From Mycolicibacterium sp. HK-90 (GTDB lineage: Bacteria; Actinomycetota; Actinomycetes; Mycobacteriales; Mycobacteriaceae), in the NCBI RefSeq assembly GCF_030486405.1, contig NZ_CP129613.1, positions 1 through 64,000 of the forward strand: a DNA stretch of 64,000 nucleotides, written 5' to 3'. The notes under the pieces were generated by a model. The model made no database searches. It saw only the letters and a list, made by a program, of their open reading frames with translations, and was not told where the DNA came from. Position numbers and translations under genes: made by a program. Shown here piece by piece: positions 49,952 to 57,836 of this stretch (position 1 is the stretch's first letter; every line of letters begins with the position of its first letter).

Positions 49952-50737
49952 TTAGCTGGCAGCTGCCTTCTCGGCAATTGCGTCAACTACGGCGGCGGCC
50001 ATGCCGCTGGTGTTTTGGTTGGGGGAGCAGTACATCGCGTCGATGAAGACGTTGCGATACGCAGCCATGGCGCGTTCGCACGTCGCAGGTCCCTTCGTCG
50101 ATTGCTGATCGAGGGTGACCACGGTGCGCTCCTCGTTGACGCGGGTGCTGCCCATTTCCCAGCTGCCACCTTCGGCTTCGGTGACTGTCACGCCACCGCA
50201 CTCCTTCCAAGCTGTCGCCGTCTTGGACATGAAGGCCAACGCGGCTTGCTTGCTGCCGAATTCGACAACCCCGTGCGGCACCGTGAGCTGGTCACCGTCG
50301 CTGTCGCGAGGAGTGAAAACCGACTTGAAGGCAACCTGTCCAGGCGCGGCGTCCAGGTAGGCCCCGGTCTGGCCGGGGGCATAGGCCGACAGGCACTGGA
50401 AAGGGGTCACCGAGTAGGTGCTGCTGAGGGTCTGCTCGACCTTGCCGTCTCGCAGAGTGCTGTCGGTGCCGGCGATGCGTGAGACCTCGCGGGCATCGAG
50501 GAGCAGCCCGTCGAGGCCTCCGATCAGCGAGTCGCTCTCGGTTCCCGACCAGGAGAACTGTGGGAGCTGGGTGGTCGGTGTGGCGGCGGCGGTTCCGGTA
50601 GACCCGGCCACTGCGAGTGCGGCCAGAACGCTGGCGGTTGCCAATCGGGTCACGGCGACTGAGGGTCGGCCAGCCGTGGTGGGGCGCAGCGTGAGGCGGT
50701 GTCCGAGGGTACGGGCAGTGGTTGCGGTGACCTTCAT
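49952..50737 (-). CDS. Secreted PknH-type sensor-domain protein
   Basis: 261 residues from ATG 50735-50737, preceded by GAAAGG. A basic N-terminus and hydrophobic helix ending S-T-G-T-A-A-A-T look like a signal peptide with cleavage near residue 50. The mature part is a single sensor-like domain with four cysteines (PFQCLS, WKECGG, ATCERAMA, MYCSP). Unlike its three neighbours it has no Pro-rich cytoplasmic part. It has its own promoter bearing several GTAGCG elements. Confidence 0.8.
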   Translation of the reverse strand: MKVTATTARTLGHRLTLRPTTAGRPSVAVTRLATASVLAALAVAGSTGTAAATPTTQLPQFSWSGTESDSLIGGLDGLLLDAREVSRIAGTDSTLRDGKVEQTLSSTYSVTPFQCLSAYAPGQTGAYLDAAPGQVAFKSVFTPRDSDGDQLTVPHGVVEFGSKQAALAFMSKTATAWKECGGVTVTEAEGGSWEMGSTRVNEERTVVTLDQQSTKGPATCERAMAAYRNVFIDAMYCSPNQNTSGMAAAVVDAIAEKAAAS

Positions 50738-51061
50738 GGCGGACCTTTCAGTTACATGAACCGTAGCGGTGCTACAACTATAACCATAGCGCTCCGCTTG
50801 ATGCAAGCGCCAAACCGTAGCGCGCTTCATCGACCCGCTGTGCTAATCCACGGGGGTCGAGATCGCAGGCATCGCAGGGTTCTAGGCACACCGTTGGACC
50901 AGCCGCGCTGGTCCGTCGGCGAAATGCGTAGCGTTGCGGTGTTGCGCTCTCCCGACGGCGCGATCGGCTACGCTACGGATCAGATGGGCTAAATTGCAGC
51001 ACTGCTGCAGTTTGCGATGTACGGTCCCACGAGACGACGTGATACGCGACAAGGGGGTGAG
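50738..51061. promoter_or_regulatory. Divergent promoter with multiple GTAGCG operators
   Basis: 324 bases between divergent genes. Towards the secreted protein a minus-strand TATAGT (50777-50782) is a good -10, directly followed by GTAGC-ggt-GCTAC (50763-50775). Further copies are ATAGCG (50786-50791) and GTAGCG-CGC (50817-50825). Towards the FHA gene there are GTAGCG-TTGCGG (50928-50939), a CTACGCTACGG (50968-50978) and another palindrome TGCAGCA-c-TGCTGCA (50995-51009). Confidence 0.65.
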
Positions 51062-51967
51062 ATGGAGGCCGCGGTCTCGAGCAATCCCGACACACCGGAT
51101 CTCGTCTTGGCGGTCGGCGGTCGGCTAACACTGGCCCGTGCGGCCGACGGCGATCTTGTTATTGGTCGAGAAATCCGTTTGGCAGATGTCCGACTCGACC
51201 ACCCCGCCGTATCGCGGATACACGCCCGTCTTGACCCCGGTCCCCGCTGGCAGATCATCGACTTCGAGAGCAGAAACGGCATCTACATCGACGGGCACCG
51301 CGTGTACAAGGCAACGATCACAGATGGGATGACCGTCGCGTTCGGGGCGGCGGAAGGGCCGACGGTTACCTTCCGCTACGGCACGGATGTCTTCGACAAG
51401 CTTCGGCGCCTCGGACGTGCGGTTTCCGGCCGCATCGAAGATCTCGGACTTTCTCGCCGTGACCTTCGACTGCAGGCTGATGTCGACTCCTCGATCTTGG
51501 ACGACCTGCTGGGCGGCCGGTATTGGCCATCGAAGGCTACTCGCCGTGCGATCGACAGCGCATTGTGCTGGCCACCGGGATCGCTGGCCGCCATCTGTGA
51601 CGGGACAGCGCCCGAAGAGATCACCGACGTGATCACGCCGGCGATCCGGCAGAGTCTCCTGCTTGATTCGGCGGCGCTGAGGCTGGATTCAATTGCAGCG
51701 GACCTCCTCAGCTTGCCTACAAGCTCCGATCCAGGATATCGGGCGCAGTCAGCGCTGCTACAGCGTCAGATCGAGGAGTTCGACAGTTCCTTGTCAGCCC
51801 AAGCGCCCAATGCTCGATCCGAATTCGCGCAGCTGCTCCAGAGCATCGCCCAGATCTATCGGCGGCGCCTCTCCCTGGCTAATGCCGCAACCGTCGGGCC
51901 GCGTCTGGTAGATACCCCGCCCAGCTTTCCCCGGACGCCGCTACGATCACACCAACATGATGCGTAG
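51062..51967 (+). CDS. FHA-HTH fusion protein (second)
   Basis: 301 residues from ATG 51062, preceded by AAGGGGGTGAG; an ATG at 51017 is in frame but has no good ribosome site. N-terminal FHA domain (about 10-105) with IGREIR, VSRIHARL and SRNGIYIDG. Next comes a degenerate helix-turn-helix (about 115-190) whose pattern SILDDLLGGRYWPSKATRRA then CWPPGSLAAICDG aligns in spacing with the XRE part of the other two regulators, and then a long helical C-terminus. DNA-binding ability is less certain than for the protein at 40386. Confidence 0.8.
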   Translation: MEAAVSSNPDTPDLVLAVGGRLTLARAADGDLVIGREIRLADVRLDHPAVSRIHARLDPGPRWQIIDFESRNGIYIDGHRVYKATITDGMTVAFGAAEGPTVTFRYGTDVFDKLRRLGRAVSGRIEDLGLSRRDLRLQADVDSSILDDLLGGRYWPSKATRRAIDSALCWPPGSLAAICDGTAPEEITDVITPAIRQSLLLDSAALRLDSIAADLLSLPTSSDPGYRAQSALLQRQIEEFDSSLSAQAPNARSEFAQLLQSIAQIYRRRLSLANAATVGPRLVDTPPSFPRTPLRSHQHDA

Positions 51968-52162
51968 TGGGGGACGCGTGGAGCCAGGCTCGTCAGCAAA
52001 ATCGCGGACCCGATGCTGTCGTGCGACAGCGCACCGGCCGAAGCGCCGTGAGCCCCAATCTAGTCCAGCGCTGCGTCGATTCACGCGGGTCATCAGCTCA
52101 TCCTCAGTGCGATGTGCGTGGCGCATGACCTCGCGCGGAAGGCTACTGAAAAGGAGAACCCC

Positions 52163-55100
52163 GTGACCACTGCTGCGGGTCCACCGTTGGTCGTATGGCT
52201 CGGCGACGCCATGTTCACCTTCCGTCCTGGCAAACAGGTCGTCATAGGTCGTGGAGTAGATGCCGATATTCGTGTGGAGGTCAGCGCCAAGCAGGCGATC
52301 TCCCGCGAACACATGGTCCTCACGGCGCGAAACGGCCAATGGATCGCAGAGGACAAGAGTCGCAACGGCATTTATGTTGCGGGCGTCCGCCAGGCCGCGG
52401 TTCCCATCGACGATGACGTCGCGATCAACCTCGGCGCCCCCACGGGCCCGCGGTTGACGTTCAGGATCACTACCCAAGTAGTACCGGTGGCCCGCAACAA
52501 TCCCGCGCCCGCGCCCGCACCAGGACTGGCAGCGCCGGCCCGGCCAGGACCGCCACCACCGAGGCGCCCGGTTCCCCCACCTCCTCCACCACCTCAGCGG
52601 CCGGGCCCACCTGCTGCGCGGCCTGCGCCGCCCGTTCGGTCGGCTCCGCCGCAGCAGACGTATGCGTCTCACCCACCTGCGCCGCCACGACCTCAGGGCC
52701 CGTCTCCCCGGCCCGGCCCGCAGCCGCCTCGCGTTGCCGCCTCGATCCACCCTCCGGTCTCGCCACGGCCCGTGGCATCGGCGGTCGATGACGACGATGT
52801 TCTGGCCCGGATGACGGGTGTGGTGAAAAAGGTTCTCCCACAACGCGCGGCGCCTGCCCTGCCGAACGGTGCGATCACCATCGGCCGACACTCGACCGCA
52901 GCCATCCACGTCGACGACCCGTTGGCTTCACGGGTGCATGCCTATCTGTTGACCTCCCCGTCCGGAACCCAGATTCATGACAACGGCAGCAACAACGGGA
53001 TTTTCGTCAATGGTGTGCGGATGCCCGCAGCGACGTTGCGCCCCGGCGATGTCGTCACGATCGGCAACTCCGATCTCACCTTCGACGGGACCACGCTGCG
53101 GACGCAGGATCGGACGCCGTCCACGGGAGGCATCGAGGCCCACCAGCTCGGTCTGACCATCGATGGCCGCGAGTTGCTCTCGTCGGTGTCCTTCACCGCG
53201 CGCCCAGGCACCCTGACCGCCGTCATCGGGCCGTCCGGAGCCGGTAAGTCCACCCTGATCAAGATGGTCGGTGGCGTCACCCAACCCACGTCGGGCCAGG
53301 TGCGATTCGACGGTCATGACGTTCACGCCGAGTATGCGTCACTGCGCTCCCGGATCGGTGTCGTGCCTCAAGACGATGTGGTGCATCGTCAGCTCACCGT
53401 GAGCCAGGCGCTCAACTACGCTGCGCGACTTCGTCTCCCCGCCGATACCGGCAAGGCCGACCGCCGCGCAGTCGTTGATCGGGTCCTCGATGAACTCCAG
53501 TTGACGAACCACCGGGACACCCGGGTGGACAAGCTGTCCGGTGGGCAGCGTAAACGCGCGTCGGTCGCCATGGAGCTGCTGACCGGTCCGTCGTTGCTGA
53601 TCCTCGACGAGCCGACATCCGGCCTCGACCCTGCCCTCGACCGTGAGGTCATGGCGATGCTGAGGCGGCTGGCAGACGCCGGGCGCACGGTCATCGTCGT
53701 CACTCACTCACTGACGTATCTGAGCATGTGCGACCAGGTGCTGCTGCTGGCCCCCGGCGGCAAGACCGCCTACGCGGGCCCGCCCGGACAGGTCGCGGCG
53801 ACGATCGGCACCAACGACTGGGCCGACATCTTCGCGTGGGTTGCGGCCAACCCCGATGCGGCGCACGCGGTGTTCCTGCAGAAGAACCCGGCCGCCGCCG
53901 CGCCCGCCGCGCCGGCGAGTCCGCCTGGGCCACTGGGTGATCCCGCTCGCACCAGCACTGCCCGCCAGATCGCCACGTTGGCGGCCCGGCAGGTCCGGCT
54001 GATCTTCGCCGACCGCGGCTACACCGCCTTCCTGGCGCTGCTGCCGTTCATCCTCGGTGCCCTGACCTTGGTGGTGCAGGGGTCGGTCGGACTGGGCAAG
54101 GCCAGCCTGGATGGCGGCGCCCCCGACGAGCCCAACCAGTTGCTGAGCCTGATGGTGATCGGCACCGTCTTCATGGGAACCGCGCTCACGGTGCGGGATC
54201 TCGTCGGTGAGCGCAGCATCTTCCGCCGAGAACAGTCCGTAGGGCTGTCGGCCGGCGCCTATCTGACCGCCAAGATCGCGGTCTACAGCGTCGCCGCGGC
54301 CGTCCAGATCGCCGTGCTCACCGCCATCGTCGTGGTGGTCAAGGGCGGTCCGACCCAAGGTTCGCTCGTCGTCGGCAATCCGGTGTGGGACCTCTACCTG
54401 GCTCTGGCTCTGACCGCCATCGTGTCGGCCATCGTCGGCCTGTGGTTGTCGTCGCTGGCGCGCACCAGCGACTGGATCATGCCGATGCTCGTCGTCGTGC
54501 TGATGAGCGCAATCGTCTTCTCCGGTGGGCTCATCCCGGTCACGGGCCGTCTCGGCCTCAACCAGGTCTCCTACCTGCTTCCGGCCCGGTGGGGCTTTGC
54601 TGCCGGAGCGTCGAGCATCGACCTGATGGAGGCCGACGCCGCCAACTACATCGACGACCCGCTGTGGCGCCACCAGCTGTCGTGGTGGCTGCTGGACATG
54701 GGTGTCCTCCTGCTCATAGGCATTGTCGCGACCGTCGTGGTGCTGCGCCGGCTGCGCCTGCCTGCCGGTGAGCGCGGGGCAGGCGGCAGGGTTGCGGGGG
54801 TGATCATCGCCCTCGTGTTGATCGCAGGGTTCCTGGTCGGTATGTCGATCCTGACCCGTGACGGCAGCTCGAACCGGCCCGCGCCGGCTTCCATGCCCAG
54901 CGTGCCGACCCAGGGCAGCGCGCCGCCCCAAGAACCCGTCGCCGCAGCCGATTTGGCAGGACTGCTCCTCGATCCGTCAGCGGCCGGTTCGATCGTGGGA
55001 GGCGGCACGCTGACCGCCTCCGGCCCCACACCGCTGACCGCGCTCAGCACCGCCACGGCCGAGCCGCCCAATTGCACCGGAGTCGTCAGCCCGGCCAACA

Positions 55101-55492
55101 CCCAGGCCTTCGGGGCCAGCGGGTCCACGGCCGTCGCCGGCAGTGAACTGGTCTCCACAGACCCGAATACGACTGTCACGCAATACGTGATCCTCTACCC
55201 GAGCGCGGAGGCCGCCGCCGCGGCACAGTCAGACCAGATCAACTTCTGGCAGCCGTGCGCCAACACCACTGTCACCCTGACACCGCCGGGTCAGCCGGCA
55301 ACGGCGATCAACGTCGGCAAGGTGTCGTTGGTCGATGGCCGACCCACCGCAGTCCTGAGCATGCCTGGCCGTAGCTGCCAGCACGTGCTGGAACTGTCAT
55401 CCAACGTTGCTATCGACGTCCAGGCCTGCGGCCCGACGGAAGCCGACCATGCGGGTGAGATAGCCACCAAGATCGCCGAGAAGATCCATTGA
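52163..55492 (+). CDS. FHA-FHA-ABC transporter with C-terminal PknH-type sensor domain
   Basis: 1109 residues from GTG 52163, with AAGGAG at 52151-52156. Order: FHA1 (about 15-90; IGRGVD, ISREHM, SRNGIYV), a Pro-rich linker, FHA2 (about 235-305; IGRHST, SRVHAY, NNGIFVNG), an ABC ATPase (Walker A GPSGAGKST near 355, LSGGQRKR near 457, LLILDEPTSGLD near 478), six membrane helices (about 620-870), and a seventh (about 875-897). This matches the PknF-regulated Rv1747 layout, except for the extra last helix and an extracytoplasmic four-cysteine sensor domain (PPNCTG, WQPCAN, RSCQHV, QACGP; about 930-1109). The exported substrate is unknown; Rv1747 has been linked to envelope glycolipids. Confidence 0.88.
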   Translation: MTTAAGPPLVVWLGDAMFTFRPGKQVVIGRGVDADIRVEVSAKQAISREHMVLTARNGQWIAEDKSRNGIYVAGVRQAAVPIDDDVAINLGAPTGPRLTFRITTQVVPVARNNPAPAPAPGLAAPARPGPPPPRRPVPPPPPPPQRPGPPAARPAPPVRSAPPQQTYASHPPAPPRPQGPSPRPGPQPPRVAASIHPPVSPRPVASAVDDDDVLARMTGVVKKVLPQRAAPALPNGAITIGRHSTAAIHVDDPLASRVHAYLLTSPSGTQIHDNGSNNGIFVNGVRMPAATLRPGDVVTIGNSDLTFDGTTLRTQDRTPSTGGIEAHQLGLTIDGRELLSSVSFTARPGTLTAVIGPSGAGKSTLIKMVGGVTQPTSGQVRFDGHDVHAEYASLRSRIGVVPQDDVVHRQLTVSQALNYAARLRLPADTGKADRRAVVDRVLDELQLTNHRDTRVDKLSGGQRKRASVAMELLTGPSLLILDEPTSGLDPALDREVMAMLRRLADAGRTVIVVTHSLTYLSMCDQVLLLAPGGKTAYAGPPGQVAATIGTNDWADIFAWVAANPDAAHAVFLQKNPAAAAPAAPASPPGPLGDPARTSTARQIATLAARQVRLIFADRGYTAFLALLPFILGALTLVVQGSVGLGKASLDGGAPDEPNQLLSLMVIGTVFMGTALTVRDLVGERSIFRREQSVGLSAGAYLTAKIAVYSVAAAVQIAVLTAIVVVVKGGPTQGSLVVGNPVWDLYLALALTAIVSAIVGLWLSSLARTSDWIMPMLVVVLMSAIVFSGGLIPVTGRLGLNQVSYLLPARWGFAAGASSIDLMEADAANYIDDPLWRHQLSWWLLDMGVLLLIGIVATVVVLRRLRLPAGERGAGGRVAGVIIALVLIAGFLVGMSILTRDGSSNRPAPASMPSVPTQGSAPPQEPVAAADLAGLLLDPSAAGSIVGGGTLTASGPTPLTALSTATAEPPNCTGVVSPANTQAFGASGSTAVAGSELVSTDPNTTVTQYVILYPSAEAAAAAQSDQINFWQPCANTTVTLTPPGQPATAINVGKVSLVDGRPTAVLSMPGRSCQHVLELSSNVAIDVQACGPTEADHAGEIATKIAEKIH

Positions 55493-55628
55493 TTACGGCG
55501 TCGGGGGAGGAGATCGTGCGAAAAATCCTGCAATGAAGCTCCCGATATCACGCTTAAAGTAACTGCGAGGGTTTTGCCGGGGGCAATTCGCATCGGTAGA
55601 GCGCTTCCACCGACAGAAAGAGAGACCA

Positions 55629-56360
55629 ATGAAGGTGCGTTTCAAAATAGCGATTGCGACCGCCGCCGCGGCCGCGCTGGCCTTGACCGGTTGCGGCACG
55701 CAAGACTCCGAGTCGAACAAGTCCGACGCCAATGGCGACGCCAGCACCCTGATTTCCCAATCGGCTGAGGCGATGAAGAACGTCACCAGCGCCCACATCG
55801 TCCTCACCGCCGACGGTGAGGTCCCGAACCTCAAGGTCACCAAACTGGAAGCCGATGTCGCCGGCAAGCCTGCCGTCGTCGCCACCGGCGAAGCGACTGT
55901 GCAGATGGGCCAGGACACGCAAACCGCCAAACTCATCTATGTCGACGGTCACCTCTACTCCGACATCGCCGTCCCCGGTCAGTGGTTCGACTACGGTGAC
56001 GGCAACTCGATCTACAACCTGTCGGTGATCTTCGACCCGAGCAACGGCCTGGCGAACGCACTGTCGAATCTCAAGGACCCCAAGGTCGAAGGGTCGGAAA
56101 CCATCAACGGCACCCCGACCACCAAGATTGCCGCGACGGCCTCGACCAACGACGTCGCAGTGCTGGCGGGTGCGCGGAAAGCTCCTGAGCAGTCCCAGGA
56201 TTGGCCGGTCACCGTGTGGATCGCGGAAAGCGAACCGCACAACCTGGTCCAGGCTCAGATCAACGTCAGCGGACCGTCCGAGGCCAAGGTCACCATGACT
56301 CTGTCCGACTTCGGCAAGACCGTCACCGCCGAAAAGCCGGAAATCACCCCGCCCAACTGA
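55629..56360 (+). CDS. LppX/LprG-family lipoprotein
   Basis: 243 residues. The signal peptide ends in a lipobox A-L-T-G-C (Cys22). The body shows the LppX_LprAFG pattern: LISQSAEAMKNVTSAHIVLT, a repeated beta pattern with YVDGHLYSDIAVPGQWFDYG, and WPVTVWIAESEPHNLVQAQI. This family binds and carries triacylated lipids or phosphatidylinositol mannosides across the envelope. It lies 136 bases after the ABC transporter and 29 before the next gene, suggesting lipid handling alongside the transporter (inference). Confidence 0.9.
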   Translation: MKVRFKIAIATAAAAALALTGCGTQDSESNKSDANGDASTLISQSAEAMKNVTSAHIVLTADGEVPNLKVTKLEADVAGKPAVVATGEATVQMGQDTQTAKLIYVDGHLYSDIAVPGQWFDYGDGNSIYNLSVIFDPSNGLANALSNLKDPKVEGSETINGTPTTKIAATASTNDVAVLAGARKAPEQSQDWPVTVWIAESEPHNLVQAQINVSGPSEAKVTMTLSDFGKTVTAEKPEITPPN

Positions 56361-56389
56361 GCGACAGCCCGAAAGGACACCTGAACAAC

Positions 56390-56764
56390 ATGGAAACCAA
56401 AGGTTTTGGGCGCCGGGCGGCTGCGGCCGGCGTCGGCATCCTGGCAGTCGGCGCGATCCAGATCGCGAGCCCGACCACGGCGCACGCCGCACTGTCGTTC
56501 GGTTCCATCGCGTACGCGGACAATGGAGCCGGCGCGGTGGTGTGGAATTACCCGTCGCCCAAGGAGGCCCAGCAGGCAGCCATCCAGTACTGCGGGTGGA
56601 CCACCTGCGAGGCACTCAGCTACTTCACCGAATGCGGTGTCGCGGTACGCAACGACACCCACGTTCAGGCGGGCCGTGGCCCGACCCTCGGAGCGGCCAC
56701 CCGCGCCGCACTGAATGCCATCCCCGGCGGGGGCGGTTACATCGACCTGTGGGCATGCAACTGA
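56390..56764 (+). CDS. Secreted DUF4189 protein
   Basis: 124 residues from ATG 56390. The N-terminus METKGFGRRAAAAGVGILAV then P-T-T-A-H-A-A is a signal peptide with a signal-peptidase I site after A-H-A. The mature part matches DUF4189: FGSIAYADNGAGAVVWNYPS, EAQQAAIQYCG, and a final DLWACN, with five cysteines that may form disulfides. Function unknown. It is followed by a strong terminator, closing the unit with the lipoprotein gene. Confidence 0.88.
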   Translation: METKGFGRRAAAAGVGILAVGAIQIASPTTAHAALSFGSIAYADNGAGAVVWNYPSPKEAQQAAIQYCGWTTCEALSYFTECGVAVRNDTHVQAGRGPTLGAATRAALNAIPGGGGYIDLWACN

Positions 56765-56775
56765 TCTGATCCGAC

Positions 56776-56810
56776 AGGTGGCAGGCAACATCAAACGTTG
56801 CCTGCCACCT
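56776..56810 (+). terminator. Rho-independent terminator after the DUF4189 gene
   Basis: Perfect 14-base-pair stem AGGTGGCAGGCAAC / GTTGCCTGCCACCT with a seven-base loop, followed by TTCTTTTT. One of the clearest intrinsic terminators in the window. Confidence 0.95.
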
Positions 56811-57009
56811 TTCTTTTTGGGGTCATGTTCGGCGGCTGCGTCCGGTGCGCGCGGAGCTGGATGACACCCGGCTTCAACATGCGGGCCTCTGCCACCGCTG
56901 CTATTCGTCTGTGCCAGAAACGTCCATTGCGAACGGCCGCGCATCGCAGGCAGACGTGCGAGCAGCGACGGGGCCACGTGGCGACCCGCGCAAAAGCCCG
57001 CGCAAAAGA

Positions 57010-57037
57010 ATGATGGCGGCCGGGCGGCCGCCATCAT
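57010..57037 (-). terminator. Rho-independent terminator for the minus-strand gene at 57096
   Basis: Perfect 12-base-pair stem ATGATGGCGGCC / GGCCGCCATCAT with a four-base loop; on the minus strand it is followed by TCTTTT. It lies 59 bases beyond the stop at 57096. The 199 bases between the two terminators hold no gene I can support. Confidence 0.9.
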
Positions 57038-57095
57038 GACGAAGGATCAATACCAAAGAGGTACGTCCTGGCTGTCGGCCCGATCTACCGGCCGG

Positions 57096-57695
57096 TCAGT
57101 ACTTGGAGACGCTGGCAACGCGGAACGTGGCGGCCTCGAGGTCGTCGACGTTGTCCGAGATCGTAAACAGGTCTTCGCTTGTGGACTGGCCGGGCGACAG
57201 ACTGGTGACGCTGGCGGTGTCCTCGGCGATCCGGTCGCCATTGGCGTCGAGGGCTTCGACCTGTACGTAGAAGGTGGCGCGTTCACCGCCCTTGTTGCGG
57301 AAGGTCACCGGCAGTTTGCCGCTCTCACGGTACTCGGTGTCGGTACGCACGAATTCCCCGAAGGAGACCTCCAACTCGTTCTCGAGGATCTGTTCGGTCT
57401 TGTCGCCGGTGCTCTCTGAGATGGTGTCGTTGAGATCGCCGCTGACCTTGGCGAATAACACCACGGGAGCGACGAATACGATGAGTGCGATGACCACGGC
57501 CCCGATGATCAGGCCGACGATGAGACCGGTTGACGACTTGCGAGGCGCCGCGGGTTGATAAGCCGGATACTGTGCCGGCCAACCCGGTCCGGGATAGTTC
57601 GGCGCGGGCCCGCCTGGATAGCCGGGCTGATTGTCAGGCTGGGGCGGCAGACCGGAGCCCGAGTTCGATGGCCACTGTTCGTGTGGATAGGTCAC
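57096..57695 (-). CDS. Pro-rich single-pass membrane protein with FxLYD-like outer domain
   Basis: 199 residues from GTG 57693-57695, with AGGAGA upstream. A Gly/Pro/Tyr-rich cytoplasmic N-terminus (about 1-55) is followed by one transmembrane helix (GLIVGLIIGAVVIALIVFVA) and an outer beta domain whose pattern VSFGEFVRTDTEYRESGKLP then V-T-F-R-N-K-G and LSPGQS suggests an FxLYD/DUF4352-type fold. It resembles the other single-pass envelope proteins of this island in layout. Function unknown. Confidence 0.75.
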   Translation of the reverse strand: MTYPHEQWPSNSGSGLPPQPDNQPGYPGGPAPNYPGPGWPAQYPAYQPAAPRKSSTGLIVGLIIGAVVIALIVFVAPVVLFAKVSGDLNDTISESTGDKTEQILENELEVSFGEFVRTDTEYRESGKLPVTFRNKGGERATFYVQVEALDANGDRIAEDTASVTSLSPGQSTSEDLFTISDNVDDLEAATFRVASVSKY

Positions 57696-57836
57696 GGCCG
57701 TGGGTCTCCTGTTCTGGCCTCGCGTTGAGGTTCGTGATGAAGCGTAAGGCGTCGTTCGAACGGCGATGAACACCAATTTCTGCCGTGCGTCCGGATGGTC
57801 CGTTATCCGACGGCAAGGGCTCCCGAAACGTGATGC

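Noticed and set aside
56845..57039. Small plus-strand frame between the two terminators
   Set aside because: Runs through a strong terminator hairpin (57010-57037), has no clear ribosome site and no recognisable motif.
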